Positions 1 through 8,684 are shown, counted from the stretch's first letter. The stretch is DNA of 64,000 bases from Haloactinomyces albus (GCF_031458135.1 NZ_JAVDXW010000001.1:2294001-2358000), one strand, 5' to 3'. Made by a program: numbers and translations. The notes: generated by a model not told the origin, from the sequence alone.

Positions 1-2582
1 CGCGGAATGTTCAGCTCGGTCAACCGCTCCTGGATGCGTGCGAGGTCCCGATGGGCACCGCTGATGCGCGCTATCTCGGAGGATTCCTCCAACAACTTGA
101 CCGCGCCCTGCCGGTTTCCGGCATCGAACTCGGCTGCGGCCGTGTCCTCGAGGGCCAGTGCCAGACCGAGCCGACGCGGGCCGCGTCGGAAAGCAGCCAC
201 CGCATCGCGCAGGGTGTTCAGATCCTGTTTTATCAGACCTTCCGCGTGCTTCGCCGCGCCCGCGAAGGAGCTCACCATCGGATTGCGGTCCGCCAGCGCC
301 CGGCTGGTGTCCACCACGAGCTGTGCGCGTTTGCTGTCGCCCACCCGCTGGGCCAGGGACACGAGCGTCGCGCTCGCCCGCACGTCGAAGACCAGCAACA
401 GCATCCGGTCGGGGAGACACCTGAAGATCTCGTCCAGGGTCCGCATCGCCGCTTCCGGTTTCCCGGCCGCGTCCTGCGCCAGGGCCATCGGCCACCCCAG
501 GTCCTCCATCCCCCCTCCGATGCCATCGGTGACGAGTTTGCCCGCGCTGTCCAGATGTGCGTTGCCTGCCGCATCCTCGCCGCGCTGGATCGCGATGTAG
601 GCCAGCAGCCCCAGCAACGGCACCATCAAGGCGTACGCGGCGAGCTGCTCGGCGAACCGGAGGCCGGCCTCGGCCTCCGCAGCCGCGTCGTCGAGCCGCC
701 CGTTGGCGATGCGCAGGCGAGCCCGCTGGTAGTGCCACAGCGGCTGCGACCAAGCGGTACCCAACTCGCCGGCCTCCCGCTGCCCTATCTCGCACACCGC
801 ATCGGCTTCGGCGAGGCGGTCCATCGCGCCGAGGGCCGGTGCCAGCCACAGCCGGGGGTGCCGGTGCCGGACGTCGGAGGTCGTCCGGTCGGCCACCTGG
901 ACCGCCTCCCGCGCCAGTTCGACCGCATCCGCCAGTCTGCCCCTCGCGCGCAGCGTGACGGTACGCGCGACCATGCCGAAAACCATCGCCGCGAGGTCTC
1001 CCGCCGCCTCCGCGACTTCCTCGGCCTGTCGACTCGCGCTGTCGGCTCTGGCCAGATCATCGATGTAGAGCAATCCGTGCGCGTGGATCGCGAGCAACCG
1101 CGCACGGACGGCGTCGGGCACATCCGGGCGCGCGAGTGCCCGGCGGGTGTGCTCCACCACCTCGGCGTTGCGCCCGGCGTGTTTGAGGGCCTCCGCGAGC
1201 CCGAGCAGCAACCCCGATTCCGACTCGGCGGTCAGGCCGCCGCGTAATGTCCGCTTGGCGAGGTCCCGAGCCTCCCCGACCCGCCCCGCGCTGGCGAGCA
1301 GCCGTACCGCATCGGCGACCAGCTCCGGTCCGGCAGGATCCCGCTCGTCGAGCAGGTTGACCATGCGCAGGATGAGGTCGGCGGCACTGCTCGGTGCTCC
1401 TTCGGCCACCTTCTTGACCTCGTCCCGCATCGTCCCGACCATCTGGTGGTCGATGTGGCGTCCGCTCCGGACCAGGTGCTCCACGACCTCGATCGCGGAA
1501 CGCCCCTCCTCCCGCACGACATCGGCCGCCTCCCGGTGCAGTACCGACAGCACCGGGCCGGGCAACTCGTCGTAAACCGCCTCACGGATCAGATCGTGCC
1601 GGAACACCAGGTTCGATCCCTGGTCGACCAAAGTCCCGCCCTCGATCGCTTCCTTGACCGCGGACAGCAGGCCGACCGCCGAAAAGCCCATCAGACGTGC
1701 CGCCTCATGGGCGGTGAACGGCCGGCTGAGTACGGCTCCCGCTTCCAGTAGCTTGCGCGCGTCCTCGGAGAGTTCGCGCAGCCGAGCCCCCACCGCGCTC
1801 ACGAAATTCGCCGGGAGCGTGCCGCGGACGATCGTGGCCGTCCCGTCCGAAACGGCCAGTTGCCCCGCATCGGACAGCGTCGTCAATAACTCGCGCAGCA
1901 GGAAAGGATTGCCGCTGCAACGCGAGACCAGCGACAGCACCCCCGAATCGGGAATGGCCCCCAGCACGGTTTCACAGATCTGTGCGACGGCATCGTCATC
2001 CAACGGTTCGAGTGGCAGTAATCGAGTTCCCTGGTCAATCAGCCAATCGATGGCTTCTTGCGGAGGGCGGCGTCCCGATAATCGGCGTCGGGAAAGCAAC
2101 CACACCACCGGTGAGGAGGACAGTCCCGGAACGAGAATGCGCAACGCGAACGCCGTCATCTCGTCCATCCATTGTGCGTCGTCGATCAGCACGAGCAGTG
2201 GCCGCTGCCGAGAGTGGTCCTCGAGTATCTCCCCGAGCCGATCCACTTGGCCGAACTGGCCTCGGTCCGTCGCGCTCGCGAAGGAGGAAACATCCAGACC
2301 GGGCGCACTTTCACCCTGCAAGCAGGTCAGCAGGGTACTGAACGGCGCCATACGGTCCAACTCGGTGGCCTGACCACCCGCGACGGACATTCCTCTGTGG
2401 ATAGCTTCGGTACCGATGTGTCGGACGAGTCGGGTCTTGCCGATACCTGCAGCGCCTTCCACGCAGTAACTGCCACCGCTCCCCCCCAGTACCGCCTCGA
2501 GGGAACCGGATAATTCGGAAAGAATCCTGTTCCGGCCCACCAGTGCCGGATCATCCGAGCCCGAAGACAGGAATCGGCGCAT
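1..2582 (-). CDS. Large AAA-ATPase regulator, LAL/LuxR-like (3' end cut off)
   Basis: The minus-strand frame is open from an ATG at 2582 to the left edge, giving 860 residues with no stop. The N-terminus has a nucleotide-binding domain: Walker A (GAAGIGKTRL, about residues 43-52) and a Walker B strand (LLVLIDDAQW, about residue 127). The remainder is alpha-helical, Ala/Leu/Glu-rich repeat-like sequence, as in the TPR-like sensor half of LAL (large ATP-binding LuxR) regulators. In that family the LuxR helix-turn-helix is at the extreme C-terminus, which lies outside this window, so DNA binding is inferred and not seen. A weak GGGG element precedes the ATG. A Crp-type operator is about 180 bases upstream. 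Such proteins often act as pathway activators. Possible alternatives are an STAND-type signalling ATPase or a cyclase-fused member. Confidence 0.85.
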   Translation of the reverse strand, partial: MRRFLSSGSDDPALVGRNRILSELSGSLEAVLGGSGGSYCVEGAAGIGKTRLVRHIGTEAIHRGMSVAGGQATELDRMAPFSTLLTCLQGESAPGLDVSSFASATDRGQFGQVDRLGEILEDHSRQRPLLVLIDDAQWMDEMTAFALRILVPGLSSSPVVWLLSRRRLSGRRPPQEAIDWLIDQGTRLLPLEPLDDDAVAQICETVLGAIPDSGVLSLVSRCSGNPFLLRELLTTLSDAGQLAVSDGTATIVRGTLPANFVSAVGARLRELSEDARKLLEAGAVLSRPFTAHEAARLMGFSAVGLLSAVKEAIEGGTLVDQGSNLVFRHDLIREAVYDELPGPVLSVLHREAADVVREEGRSAIEVVEHLVRSGRHIDHQMVGTMRDEVKKVAEGAPSSAADLILRMVNLLDERDPAGPELVADAVRLLASAGRVGEARDLAKRTLRGGLTAESESGLLLGLAEALKHAGRNAEVVEHTRRALARPDVPDAVRARLLAIHAHGLLYIDDLARADSASRQAEEVAEAAGDLAAMVFGMVARTVTLRARGRLADAVELAREAVQVADRTTSDVRHRHPRLWLAPALGAMDRLAEADAVCEIGQREAGELGTAWSQPLWHYQRARLRIANGRLDDAAAEAEAGLRFAEQLAAYALMVPLLGLLAYIAIQRGEDAAGNAHLDSAGKLVTDGIGGGMEDLGWPMALAQDAAGKPEAAMRTLDEIFRCLPDRMLLLVFDVRASATLVSLAQRVGDSKRAQLVVDTSRALADRNPMVSSFAGAAKHAEGLIKQDLNTLRDAVAAFRRGPRRLGLALALEDTAAAEFDAGNRQGAVKLLEESSEIARISGAHRDLARIQERLTELNIP

Positions 2583-3134
2583 CTATACCCCGCAAAAAAG
2601 AAATTTTCGGCTCGACGGCCGGAGCCAAAGACATCCCGAAAACAAGGGAGCGGACGCAGAGTTTAAATTTGGCGCGGTATTCACTTGAACCGTGACACCC
2701 CCAGTGCGACCAGGAAGGCAACTTCGCTTCGGACGATACCAGTTCGACATTCGGAAAACATTGTGACGTAGATCACAATCTGTGCTGACATGCTAAACGT
2801 CACCAGCATGACCCCAAATGCACACGAAAACTGGTGGCGTCATTCATGAATCCAGTGACCAGCAAAGACGGATTGCCGGGATGACACCGTCGCCGACGGG
2901 AATTTGACACTCCGCCGACGGACGGACATGAAAATGGCGCATGGTTGCGGCAATTGCCTCCATTTGGCGGTTTTTTCGGCCTCCGCGGCTTGATCGGTGG
3001 TGAGCCGGAGCAAGCGCAGGCAAGTATCGCGCGTTCACGGGATCGCCAGAAGTGCACACATTGTGTAGAAATGCCCAGGTGTCGCTACCACCCTCCGGCC
3101 ACCGGGCCGGACGGCCAGGCTACGAGGGGTAGAT
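2583..3134. promoter_or_regulatory. Divergent intergenic region, LAL regulator / monooxygenase
   Basis: This 552-base gap separates two divergent genes. I see no convincing gene: the minus-strand frame 2800-3057 has no ribosome site and atypical codons. The composition is lower in GC than its surroundings, as expected of promoter DNA. It contains a perfect Crp/GlxR-like site (listed separately). At 3052-3068 there is a GTGCACACA stretch followed by TTGTGTAG, close to the presumed -10 of the monooxygenase gene; similar words recur in the dyad in front of tetR. Confidence 0.5.
2760..2779. promoter_or_regulatory. Crp/GlxR-type operator, perfect palindrome
   Basis: ATTGTGACGTAGATCACAAT contains the consensus TGTGA-N6-TCACA, extended to a 7-base perfect arm on each side. 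This is the recognition sequence of cAMP receptor proteins, including actinobacterial Crp and GlxR. On the minus strand a TATCGT hexamer lies at 2733-2738. If it is the -10 of the LAL gene, the site is centred near -43, the class II activator position. The regulator gene itself is not in this window. Confidence 0.6.
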
Positions 3135-4361
3135 ATGTCTCTACACGTTCTGATCGCGGGCGCCGGTCTCGGCGGGCTCACCCTCGCCCACGGTCTCCGT
3201 AAAGCCGGGGTCGATGTCACCGTCTACGAGCGCGATCCCAGGCACGACTTCCGGCTGCAGGGATACCGCATCCACATCGACGCCCCCGGGCACACGGCCC
3301 TCGCCGAGTGCCTGCCGGAAGACCTGTACGAGCTCTACATCGCCACGTCCACCGCCACACCGGACAAGCAGGTCGCGATGTTCTTCGATCACCGGTTCGA
3401 CAAGACCGGCGAGGGAGATGCCCGGGCGGGCGACTTCACCCCGGCACGGTCGCCCACCGCGGTCAACCGCCACACGTTGCGTCAGATCCTGCTCACCGGT
3501 TTGGACGGCGCGCTCCGCTTCGGACGGGAACTCGTCGGTTACGAGCAGACCGACGCAGGGGTACAAGCGCATTTCGCGGATGGCAGCGTGGCAAACGGTG
3601 ACGTGCTCGTCGCGGCGGACGGCATCAATTCGGTGGTACGACATCAGCTCCTTCCGCACGCCGAGATCTGTGACACCGGCGTCCGTGCCATCACCGGTAA
3701 GACCACGATGGCAGCGCTCGAAGCCGACTTCCCCGAAGAACTGCACAACACCTTCACCGGCGTACACGGTCCGGACTACCGGACCCTGGCCATGGCCGAG
3801 TACCGCTCCCGCCGCCCACAGCAAGAGGCGGCGACGGAGCTGGTCCCCGATGCCCGGCTGGATCCGGTGCCCGACTACCTGATGTGGCTGCAACTCGCCC
3901 CCGTCGGTGATCTCCCCATTCGCGAGCAGGCTCTGTGGCGCACCGACTCGGCGACGTTGCACGGCATCGCTCTGGACATGCTGGACGGATGGCATCCCAC
4001 GCTGCGGCGACTCGTCGAGCGTGCCGACAAACCGTCCACGTTCCCGCTGTCGGTCCGTGCCGTGCTGCCCGTGAATCCCTGGCAGACGAGCAATGTCACG
4101 CTGCTCGGCGACGCCATCCACGCGATGGCCCCGATCGGCGGTCGAGGTGCGAACACCGCCCTGTGCGATGCCGCATCACTCAGCGCAAAACTACGCGCGG
4201 CCGACCGTGGGCAGCTTTCGCTGTATCCGGCCATCGCCGAGTACGAATCCAGGATGCGCGAGCAGGGGCAGGAGGCCGTGATCGCCTCGTTGCACAAGTC
4301 CGGGCCGAGCCTGGGTGCCCGCTCACCGTACAGCCCGGAGCAGACCCGCACTGCTTCGTAA
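3135..4361 (+). CDS. FAD-dependent monooxygenase (TetX/PHBH-like fold)
   Basis: This 408-residue flavoprotein has an N-terminal dinucleotide-binding motif (IAGAGLGGLTLAHGL, about residues 7-21) followed by an acidic YERD strand end. A mid-protein VAADGINSVVR segment (the DG motif contacting FAD and NADPH) and a C-terminal LLGDAIHAMAPIGGRGANTA segment (the GD motif binding the FAD ribityl chain) are also present. These three motifs in order define class A flavin monooxygenases, which hydroxylate aromatic or polyketide substrates and include drug-inactivating TetX-type enzymes. The substrate cannot be deduced. GAGGGG sits six bases before the ATG. A drug-type exporter starts 46 bases after the stop, so the two are probably co-transcribed as a modify-and-export pair. 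Confidence 0.9.
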   Translation: MSLHVLIAGAGLGGLTLAHGLRKAGVDVTVYERDPRHDFRLQGYRIHIDAPGHTALAECLPEDLYELYIATSTATPDKQVAMFFDHRFDKTGEGDARAGDFTPARSPTAVNRHTLRQILLTGLDGALRFGRELVGYEQTDAGVQAHFADGSVANGDVLVAADGINSVVRHQLLPHAEICDTGVRAITGKTTMAALEADFPEELHNTFTGVHGPDYRTLAMAEYRSRRPQQEAATELVPDARLDPVPDYLMWLQLAPVGDLPIREQALWRTDSATLHGIALDMLDGWHPTLRRLVERADKPSTFPLSVRAVLPVNPWQTSNVTLLGDAIHAMAPIGGRGANTALCDAASLSAKLRAADRGQLSLYPAIAEYESRMREQGQEAVIASLHKSGPSLGARSPYSPEQTRTAS

Positions 4362-4407
4362 CCACCCTCCCGATCGCCACGGCGACACTCCCCCAGAGGA
4401 GACCAGC

Positions 4408-5910
4408 ATGCCCGAGCAGACCGTACCGAGCCCCTCGGCGCGATCACCCCTGGTCGGTACGAACTCTCCGGAGCGGCGCGAAAACCAGTGGGCGGTACTG
4501 GCCGTGGTGCTGGCCGGATTCTTCATGATCCTGCTGGACGGCACGATCATGAACGTCGCCATTCCGCCCATCCAGGAGGACATGTCGGCCAGTTACAGCG
4601 CGGCCCAATGGATGATGACCGGATACGCCCTGGCCTACGGGCTTCTGCTTATCCCCGCCGGTCGCCTCGGCGATCGGTTCGGACACAAGCGGCTGTTCCT
4701 CATCGGACTCGCGGGTTTCACCCTCGCCTCGGCGCTGTGCGGGCAGGCGAGCACAGCTCCGGAGATCATCACCTGGCGGATCGTGCAAGGAATCACCGCC
4801 GGAATGATGAATCCTGCGGTACTGGCGATGATCCAGGCGGCATTCCGACCGGCCGAACGGGGACGCGCGTTCGTCTGGTACGGCGCGGTCGCCGGAATCG
4901 CGGCCTCACTGGGACCGGTACTCGGCGGCTTGTTCATCTCGGTGGACCTCGGAGGATGGAGCTGGCGCCCGATCTTCCTGCTCAACGTCCCGATCGGACT
5001 GATCGTCCTGCTCGTTGCACTGAAAGTGCTGCCCGATTACCGGGGACGAGGCGGGTCGCTCGACCCGGTCGGTGCCGCCCTGCTCACCACCGTGCTGCTA
5101 CTCGTGATCTACCCGCTGATCCAGGGGTACGAGCAGGGCTGGCCAAGCTGGGTCTTCGCCGCCCTCACCGCGTCCTTCCCGATGGGCGCGCTGTTCGTGG
5201 CCTGGCAACGCAGCCGGCTGCGCAGAGGGGCAGCACCGCTGATCGACATTCGATTGTTCCGCACACGATCGTTCGCGGCCGGTGTCGCTACTACTCTCAC
5301 GCAGTTCATCGCGTTCGCCAGCCTGCAGTTCGCACTGTCGGCTTACTTGCAGCTCGGGCTCGGCAGCTCCGCCCTGGCCACCGGCCTGGTACTGCTGCCG
5401 TTCGCGGTCGGAACCTTCGTGGGGTCGTCGATATCCGCCTCGGCTGTCCGCCGTCTCGGCAGGAGAGCACTTCATCTGGGCAGTGGCCTGCTGCTGGTCG
5501 GCACCGCCGGTGTCCTCGCCACGATCGGTTATCTCGGCACCGATGTGAACGTACTGTGGCTGGCGCCGACGACGTTCGCCAGCGGTATCGGCGCGATGAT
5601 GCTCGGTGCCCCATTGCTGGGGATGGCGCTCACCGACGTACCCGGCCAGGAAGCGGGCACGGCCGGTGGCGTCATCGCGACCGCGCAACGAGTCGGCCAC
5701 GCGCTGGGGATCGCGATCGTCGGTACCGCGTTGTTCGGTTCGCTGCCACAGGCAGCACGACACTCGGCATCCTCGACACTGCACGTTGAGTACGGTCACG
5801 CCATCCAGATCGCCGGCTTGTTTTGCCTGGCTGCCTGCATCCTCACGTTCTTGCTCATCTTCCTCCTCCCGCACGCGCGGGGCGACTCCTCCACCACTGG
5901 TGACCGGTGA
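4408..5910 (+). CDS. MFS drug exporter, DHA2/EmrB-QacA type
   Basis: This 500-residue integral membrane protein has about 14 hydrophobic segments, as in the DHA2 drug:proton antiporter family. Family motifs are visible: LDGTIMNVAIPPIQ in TM1 (motif D1), GRLGDRFGHKRLF in the TM2-3 loop (motif A) and GPVLGGLF in TM5 (the antiporter motif C). The ATG at 4408 was preferred over an in-frame ATG at 4315 because GAGGAG lies six bases upstream and the longer form would overlap the monooxygenase gene. It follows that gene by 46 bases. The likely role is proton-driven efflux of a toxic small molecule. The specific substrate is unknown. Confidence 0.93.
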   Translation: MPEQTVPSPSARSPLVGTNSPERRENQWAVLAVVLAGFFMILLDGTIMNVAIPPIQEDMSASYSAAQWMMTGYALAYGLLLIPAGRLGDRFGHKRLFLIGLAGFTLASALCGQASTAPEIITWRIVQGITAGMMNPAVLAMIQAAFRPAERGRAFVWYGAVAGIAASLGPVLGGLFISVDLGGWSWRPIFLLNVPIGLIVLLVALKVLPDYRGRGGSLDPVGAALLTTVLLLVIYPLIQGYEQGWPSWVFAALTASFPMGALFVAWQRSRLRRGAAPLIDIRLFRTRSFAAGVATTLTQFIAFASLQFALSAYLQLGLGSSALATGLVLLPFAVGTFVGSSISASAVRRLGRRALHLGSGLLLVGTAGVLATIGYLGTDVNVLWLAPTTFASGIGAMMLGAPLLGMALTDVPGQEAGTAGGVIATAQRVGHALGIAIVGTALFGSLPQAARHSASSTLHVEYGHAIQIAGLFCLAACILTFLLIFLLPHARGDSSTTGDR

Positions 5911-6018
5911 TCGCGAACGGCGAAGCGCTTTCGGGCCTCGCGGGGGCACCGAATCTTCGGGGGCGGCGTCCCCGCACCGTGCGGCGGATGCTTCCGCGGG
6001 AACCGGTCGGCAGGAGAA

Positions 6019-6756
6019 TCAGCGCGCGATGAGCTCGAAGGACACGGCGTGGTCGACACCGAACGACTCACCGGCCTGCGCCGTCGTACGTTCCAGGAAG
6101 TCACGAGCCATTCGCTCGGGCGACTGGTCGCTCAGCGCGGAGAGATAATTGCCGTGGGCGGCCAGCGAATCCACCGCCCGGTCCAGTGCGGCGGTCACTT
6201 CAACGGCATGTGACGGGTACGGTGAGCCGGCGATCGCCACCCAGCGCACGCCACCCCACGGTTGGAAACCTTCGTCGGAGGTCAGTTCCGGGAAGATCCA
6301 ACGGTTGCCCGCATCGGCGACCGCATCCAGCACTGCTCGACCGACGGCCCGGTGATCGGCGCTGTTCCAAGCGCCGAAGCTCCAGGTGTCGTGGTGGTTG
6401 AGGGTCACCACGAGTTCCGGCCGATATCGCCGCACCTCGCGTGCGAGAGCACGCCGGAGAAGCAGCCCCTCCTCGATGACACCGTCACGGTGCCCCTCCA
6501 GGAACCGCACGTCGCGCACACCGACAATCCCCGCGCTCGCACGTTGCTCGTTCTCCCGGAGCGGGCCGGCCTGTTCGGGCGCCATCCCATCGATACCCGC
6601 CTCACCACGGGTCACCAGCAGATACGCGACATCACGTCCGGCATCCGTCCAAGTGGCCACCGAAGCCGCCGCGGCGAACTCCACATCGTCCGGGTGAGCG
6701 ACGATCACCAGGGCTTGCCTCCAGTCTTCCGGCATCGGTTCGAGCTGTTCCGACAT
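6019..6756 (-). CDS. PIG-L family N-acetylglucosaminyl deacetylase-like
   Basis: This 245-residue protein carries the PIG-L/LmbE zinc motif AHPDD near residue 20 and a downstream HHDTW...HRAVG segment supplying the third metal ligand. The family removes acetyl groups from GlcNAc-containing conjugates (MshB, Mca, BshB, PIG-L). TRGEAGID after the first motif is typical of the bacterial clade. A TTG six bases upstream could also initiate, but the ATG at 6756 has AAAGG seven bases before it. The gene converges on the exporter and lies downstream of wrbA on the same strand, separated from it by a terminator-like hairpin. It could act in thiol-based detoxification, but the substrate is not determined. 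Confidence 0.88.
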   Translation of the reverse strand: MSEQLEPMPEDWRQALVIVAHPDDVEFAAAASVATWTDAGRDVAYLLVTRGEAGIDGMAPEQAGPLRENEQRASAGIVGVRDVRFLEGHRDGVIEEGLLLRRALAREVRRYRPELVVTLNHHDTWSFGAWNSADHRAVGRAVLDAVADAGNRWIFPELTSDEGFQPWGGVRWVAIAGSPYPSHAVEVTAALDRAVDSLAAHGNYLSALSDQSPERMARDFLERTTAQAGESFGVDHAVSFELIAR

Positions 6757-6784
6757 ACTCAAGCCTTTCTGTGACGAAACGCGA

Positions 6785-6821
6785 ATTCGGCCCGGCCTCG
6801 ATTCATGAGACCGGGCCGAAT
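6785..6821 (-). terminator. Hairpin after wrbA
   Basis: ATTCGGCCCGG (6785-6795) pairs perfectly with CCGGGCCGAAT (6811-6821) across a 15-base loop. It sits between the wrbA stop and the PIG-L start, so it probably terminates wrbA transcription. The T-tract is weak. Confidence 0.6.
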
Positions 6822-6831
6822 CGGGTGTGTG

Positions 6832-7437
6832 TCAACGCCCCGCCTTGAGCGCAGCCGCGACTTCGGCAGAGCGACGGCCCTGATGGTGGGCGGAGTTCAG
6901 CTCCAGCTCGCCGGGCGCCCCGGTGCTGGAAACGTGCATCGCTCCGTACGGGTTACCCAGCTCGAACTGCACCGGATCGGTATAACCGGGAGGTACGATC
7001 ATCCCGCCCCAGTGATAGAAGATGTTCGACAGCGACAACACGGTGCTTTCCACGCCACCGTGCTTGGTTCCGGTGGAGACGAAAACGCTGTAGACCTTGT
7101 CCGCCAGCTTGCCCTGCTGCCACAGCGGTCCCGTGGCATCGATGAACTGCTTGAGTTGCGCGGCCGGGGTGCCGTACCGGGTCGGCGTGCCGAACAGGAC
7201 CGCGTCGGCCCATTCGAGATCGTCCTGGGCAGCTTCGGGAATGTCCTTGGTTCGATCGACATTGGCCTGCCACTCGGGGTTGCCGGCGATGGCCTCGGGG
7301 GGAGCGAGCTCGGCCACCCGGCGCATCCGCACCTCGGCGCCACCCTTCTCGGCTCCCGTGCTCACGGCTTCCGCCAGACGGTGGATATTCCCCGTCGAGC
7401 TGTAATAGATCACCGCTACCTTGACGGGCTCGGTCAT
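6832..7437 (-). CDS. wrbA: NAD(P)H:quinone oxidoreductase, WrbA type
   Basis: This 201-residue flavodoxin-fold protein begins with the FMN phosphate loop YYSSTGNIHRLAEAV and carries the WrbA signature pieces FGTPTRYG and the STGTKHGG loop near residues 125-132. WrbA enzymes are tetrameric FMN proteins that reduce quinones by two electrons and so prevent semiquinone radicals. Length equals the family norm (about 200). GGAGGAAG lies just ahead of the ATG. It is transcribed divergently from the TetR-family gene, with paired inverted repeats between them. This points to induction by a quinone or other redox-active compound. Confidence 0.93.
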   Translation of the reverse strand: MTEPVKVAVIYYSSTGNIHRLAEAVSTGAEKGGAEVRMRRVAELAPPEAIAGNPEWQANVDRTKDIPEAAQDDLEWADAVLFGTPTRYGTPAAQLKQFIDATGPLWQQGKLADKVYSVFVSTGTKHGGVESTVLSLSNIFYHWGGMIVPPGYTDPVQFELGNPYGAMHVSSTGAPGELELNSAHHQGRRSAEVAAALKAGR

Positions 7438-7486
7438 TACTTCCTCCCACTGCGTATCCGGGTGATCGGAGAAGATCTCTTGCTAT

Positions 7487-7517
7487 CCGGTGGAGTCCGG
7501 AACTTCCACCGGACTCC
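7487..7517. promoter_or_regulatory. Two interlocked inverted repeats in the wrbA leader
   Basis: CCGGTGGA (7487-7494) pairs with TCCACCGG (7505-7512), and GGAGTCCGG (7492-7500) pairs with CCGGACTCC (7509-7517). The two stems overlap and are mutually exclusive. They lie 50-80 bases upstream of wrbA. They could be a regulator site or alternative leader-RNA hairpins. Confidence 0.45.
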
Positions 7518-7618
7518 GGACGAGGCGACTTGTCGGTCAGCCCGGCCCCTCCGCACACGCCACAACCAGTTACCTCGCGGAATCTCCCGCGCGGAACATC
7601 TTGACCACCTTCCTCGCG

Positions 7619-7660
7619 CTTCACAGCGTGTGCACCTTGTAAACTACACATACTGTAAAG
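7619..7660. promoter_or_regulatory. Extended dyad in front of tetR, probable operator
   Basis: The left arm CTTCACAGCGTGTG and the right arm CACATACTGTAAAG form an imperfect 42-base dyad; CTT-ACAG--TGTG is conserved on both sides. It lies 21-62 bases upstream of the tetR ATG, where an autoregulated TetR-family operator is expected. Binding by this TetR is inferred from position only. Confidence 0.5.
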
Positions 7661-7680
7661 CGCATCGCAAGGAGGGCAGC

Positions 7681-8340
7681 ATGTCGGAATCGGCCGGCAA
7701 TCCGGGCAGCACCCGGCGGCAGCGGACCCGTACCGAACTGATGGCGGCCATGCGCGCGCTCATCGAGGAGCACGGCTTCCGGGCCGTGAGCATGGGGGCG
7801 GTGGCCGAGAAAGCAGGTGTCTCGCGGCGCACCGCCTACCTGCATTTCGCCTCTCGCAACGAGATGATCAGCGCCCTGTTCGACTACGTCACGGAACAGG
7901 AAGGACTGGCGGAATCGCTACAACCGGTTTGGCAGGCACCCGACGCCGTCACAGCACTCGACGAATGGGCACGACACCTCGCTCGGTACCACCCACGCGT
8001 CCTCGCCGTCGACCGCGCGCTCGACTCTGTACGACGAATCGACGAGACGGTCGCGCAACATCGCGAGCAGGTGTCCGGGGATCAGCAGCAAGCCGGCCAC
8101 AGGCTGGCCCAGCGACTCCACCAAGAGAACCGGCTGGCACCGCCCTGGACCGTCACGACCGCGTCGGACATGATCTGGGCACTGATGTCCTCCGATGTGA
8201 TCGAGCGGCTGATCGTGGAGCGCGAGTGGCCCCCCGCGCACTTCGCGGAGCACCTCGCCGCACTGTTCAGGGCCACTTTCGTCACCGATCCCCTGCCCGA
8301 CGAGGGCACGAGTCTCGGGAGCGCCGCCCGGACGGGATAG
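7681..8340 (+). CDS. TetR/AcrR-family transcriptional regulator
   Basis: This 219-residue protein has an N-terminal helix-turn-helix of the TetR type: [18 protein letters not shown] leads into [20 protein letters not shown], residues about 14-55. The remaining 160 residues are helical and would form the ligand-binding and dimer domain. The ATG at 7681 is preceded by AAGGAGGG at ideal distance; the same frame is open upstream, but an extension would run through the dyad and an untranslated region. It is divergent from wrbA and close to the exporter cluster, so it probably represses one or both. A strong hairpin follows the stop. Confidence 0.92.
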   Translation: MSESAGNPGSTRRQRTRTELMAAMRALIEEHGFRAVSMGAVAEKAGVSRRTAYLHFASRNEMISALFDYVTEQEGLAESLQPVWQAPDAVTALDEWARHLARYHPRVLAVDRALDSVRRIDETVAQHREQVSGDQQQAGHRLAQRLHQENRLAPPWTVTTASDMIWALMSSDVIERLIVEREWPPAHFAEHLAALFRATFVTDPLPDEGTSLGSAARTG

Positions 8341-8424
8341 CTGCGATGCCCGACGGGGCTCAAGCCGTTCGGCTTGGGACAGGAATCGGCCACCGGAGTC
8401 GCAGGCGGTGGGCTGGAGAGCCTC

Positions 8425-8459
8425 TCCCGCTTCCGGGGAATGTCTCTCCGGAAGCGGGA
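8425..8459 (+). terminator. Terminator after tetR
   Basis: TCCCGCTTCCGG (8425-8436) and CCGGAAGCGGGA (8448-8459) form a perfect 12-bp stem with an 11-base loop, 85 bases after the tetR stop. No strong T-run follows, as is usual in high-GC actinomycetes. Confidence 0.65.
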
Positions 8460-8555
8460 CTTCTCAGACGAGCCACGGCACCGACTCACCTCCCGGTGAG
8501 GGAAACCTCACCCATCGCGCCGTGCCCCGGCAACTCGCCGACTCGAGCAGACCGC

Positions 8556-8598
8556 AACAAAAATACCCGGCGGATCCTCGGGGAACCGCCGGGTATTG
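8556..8598 (-). terminator. Intrinsic terminator of tRNA-Leu
   Basis: On the minus strand, just after the tRNA-Leu 3' end, AATACCCGGCGG pairs with CCGCCGGGTATT (8587-8598 with 8562-8573). It is followed by a T-rich run (TTTTTGTT on the minus strand). This is a classical rho-independent terminator. Confidence 0.85.
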
Positions 8599-8601
8599 AA
8601 G

Positions 8602-8684
8602 TGGGCGAGGAGGGAGTTGAACCCTCACGTCCTTCCGGACACACGGACCTGAACCGTGCGCGTCTGCCTTTCCGCCACTCGCCC
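8602..8684 (-). tRNA. tRNA-Leu (anticodon CAG)
   Basis: The 83-base cloverleaf reads GGGCGAG...CTCGCCC with discriminator A. The anticodon stem CACGG/CCGTG encloses TTCAGGT, giving anticodon CAG. A long variable arm (TGTCCGGAAGGACG) marks it as a class II tRNA. CCA is not fully encoded. A tRNA-Leu in front of the fhaA operon is also found in Mycobacterium, so its position is ancestral. It borders the accessory region to its left. Confidence 0.95.

Noticed and set aside
2800-3057. Small minus-strand frame in the first intergenic region
   Set aside because: No ribosome site, cysteine- and serine-rich artefact composition, and it overlaps presumed promoter DNA.
6805-7680. Long N-terminal extension of the TetR frame
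   Set aside because: It would overlap wrbA on the opposite strand and cross the dyad. The ATG at 7681 has an ideal ribosome site and starts a normal TetR protein.
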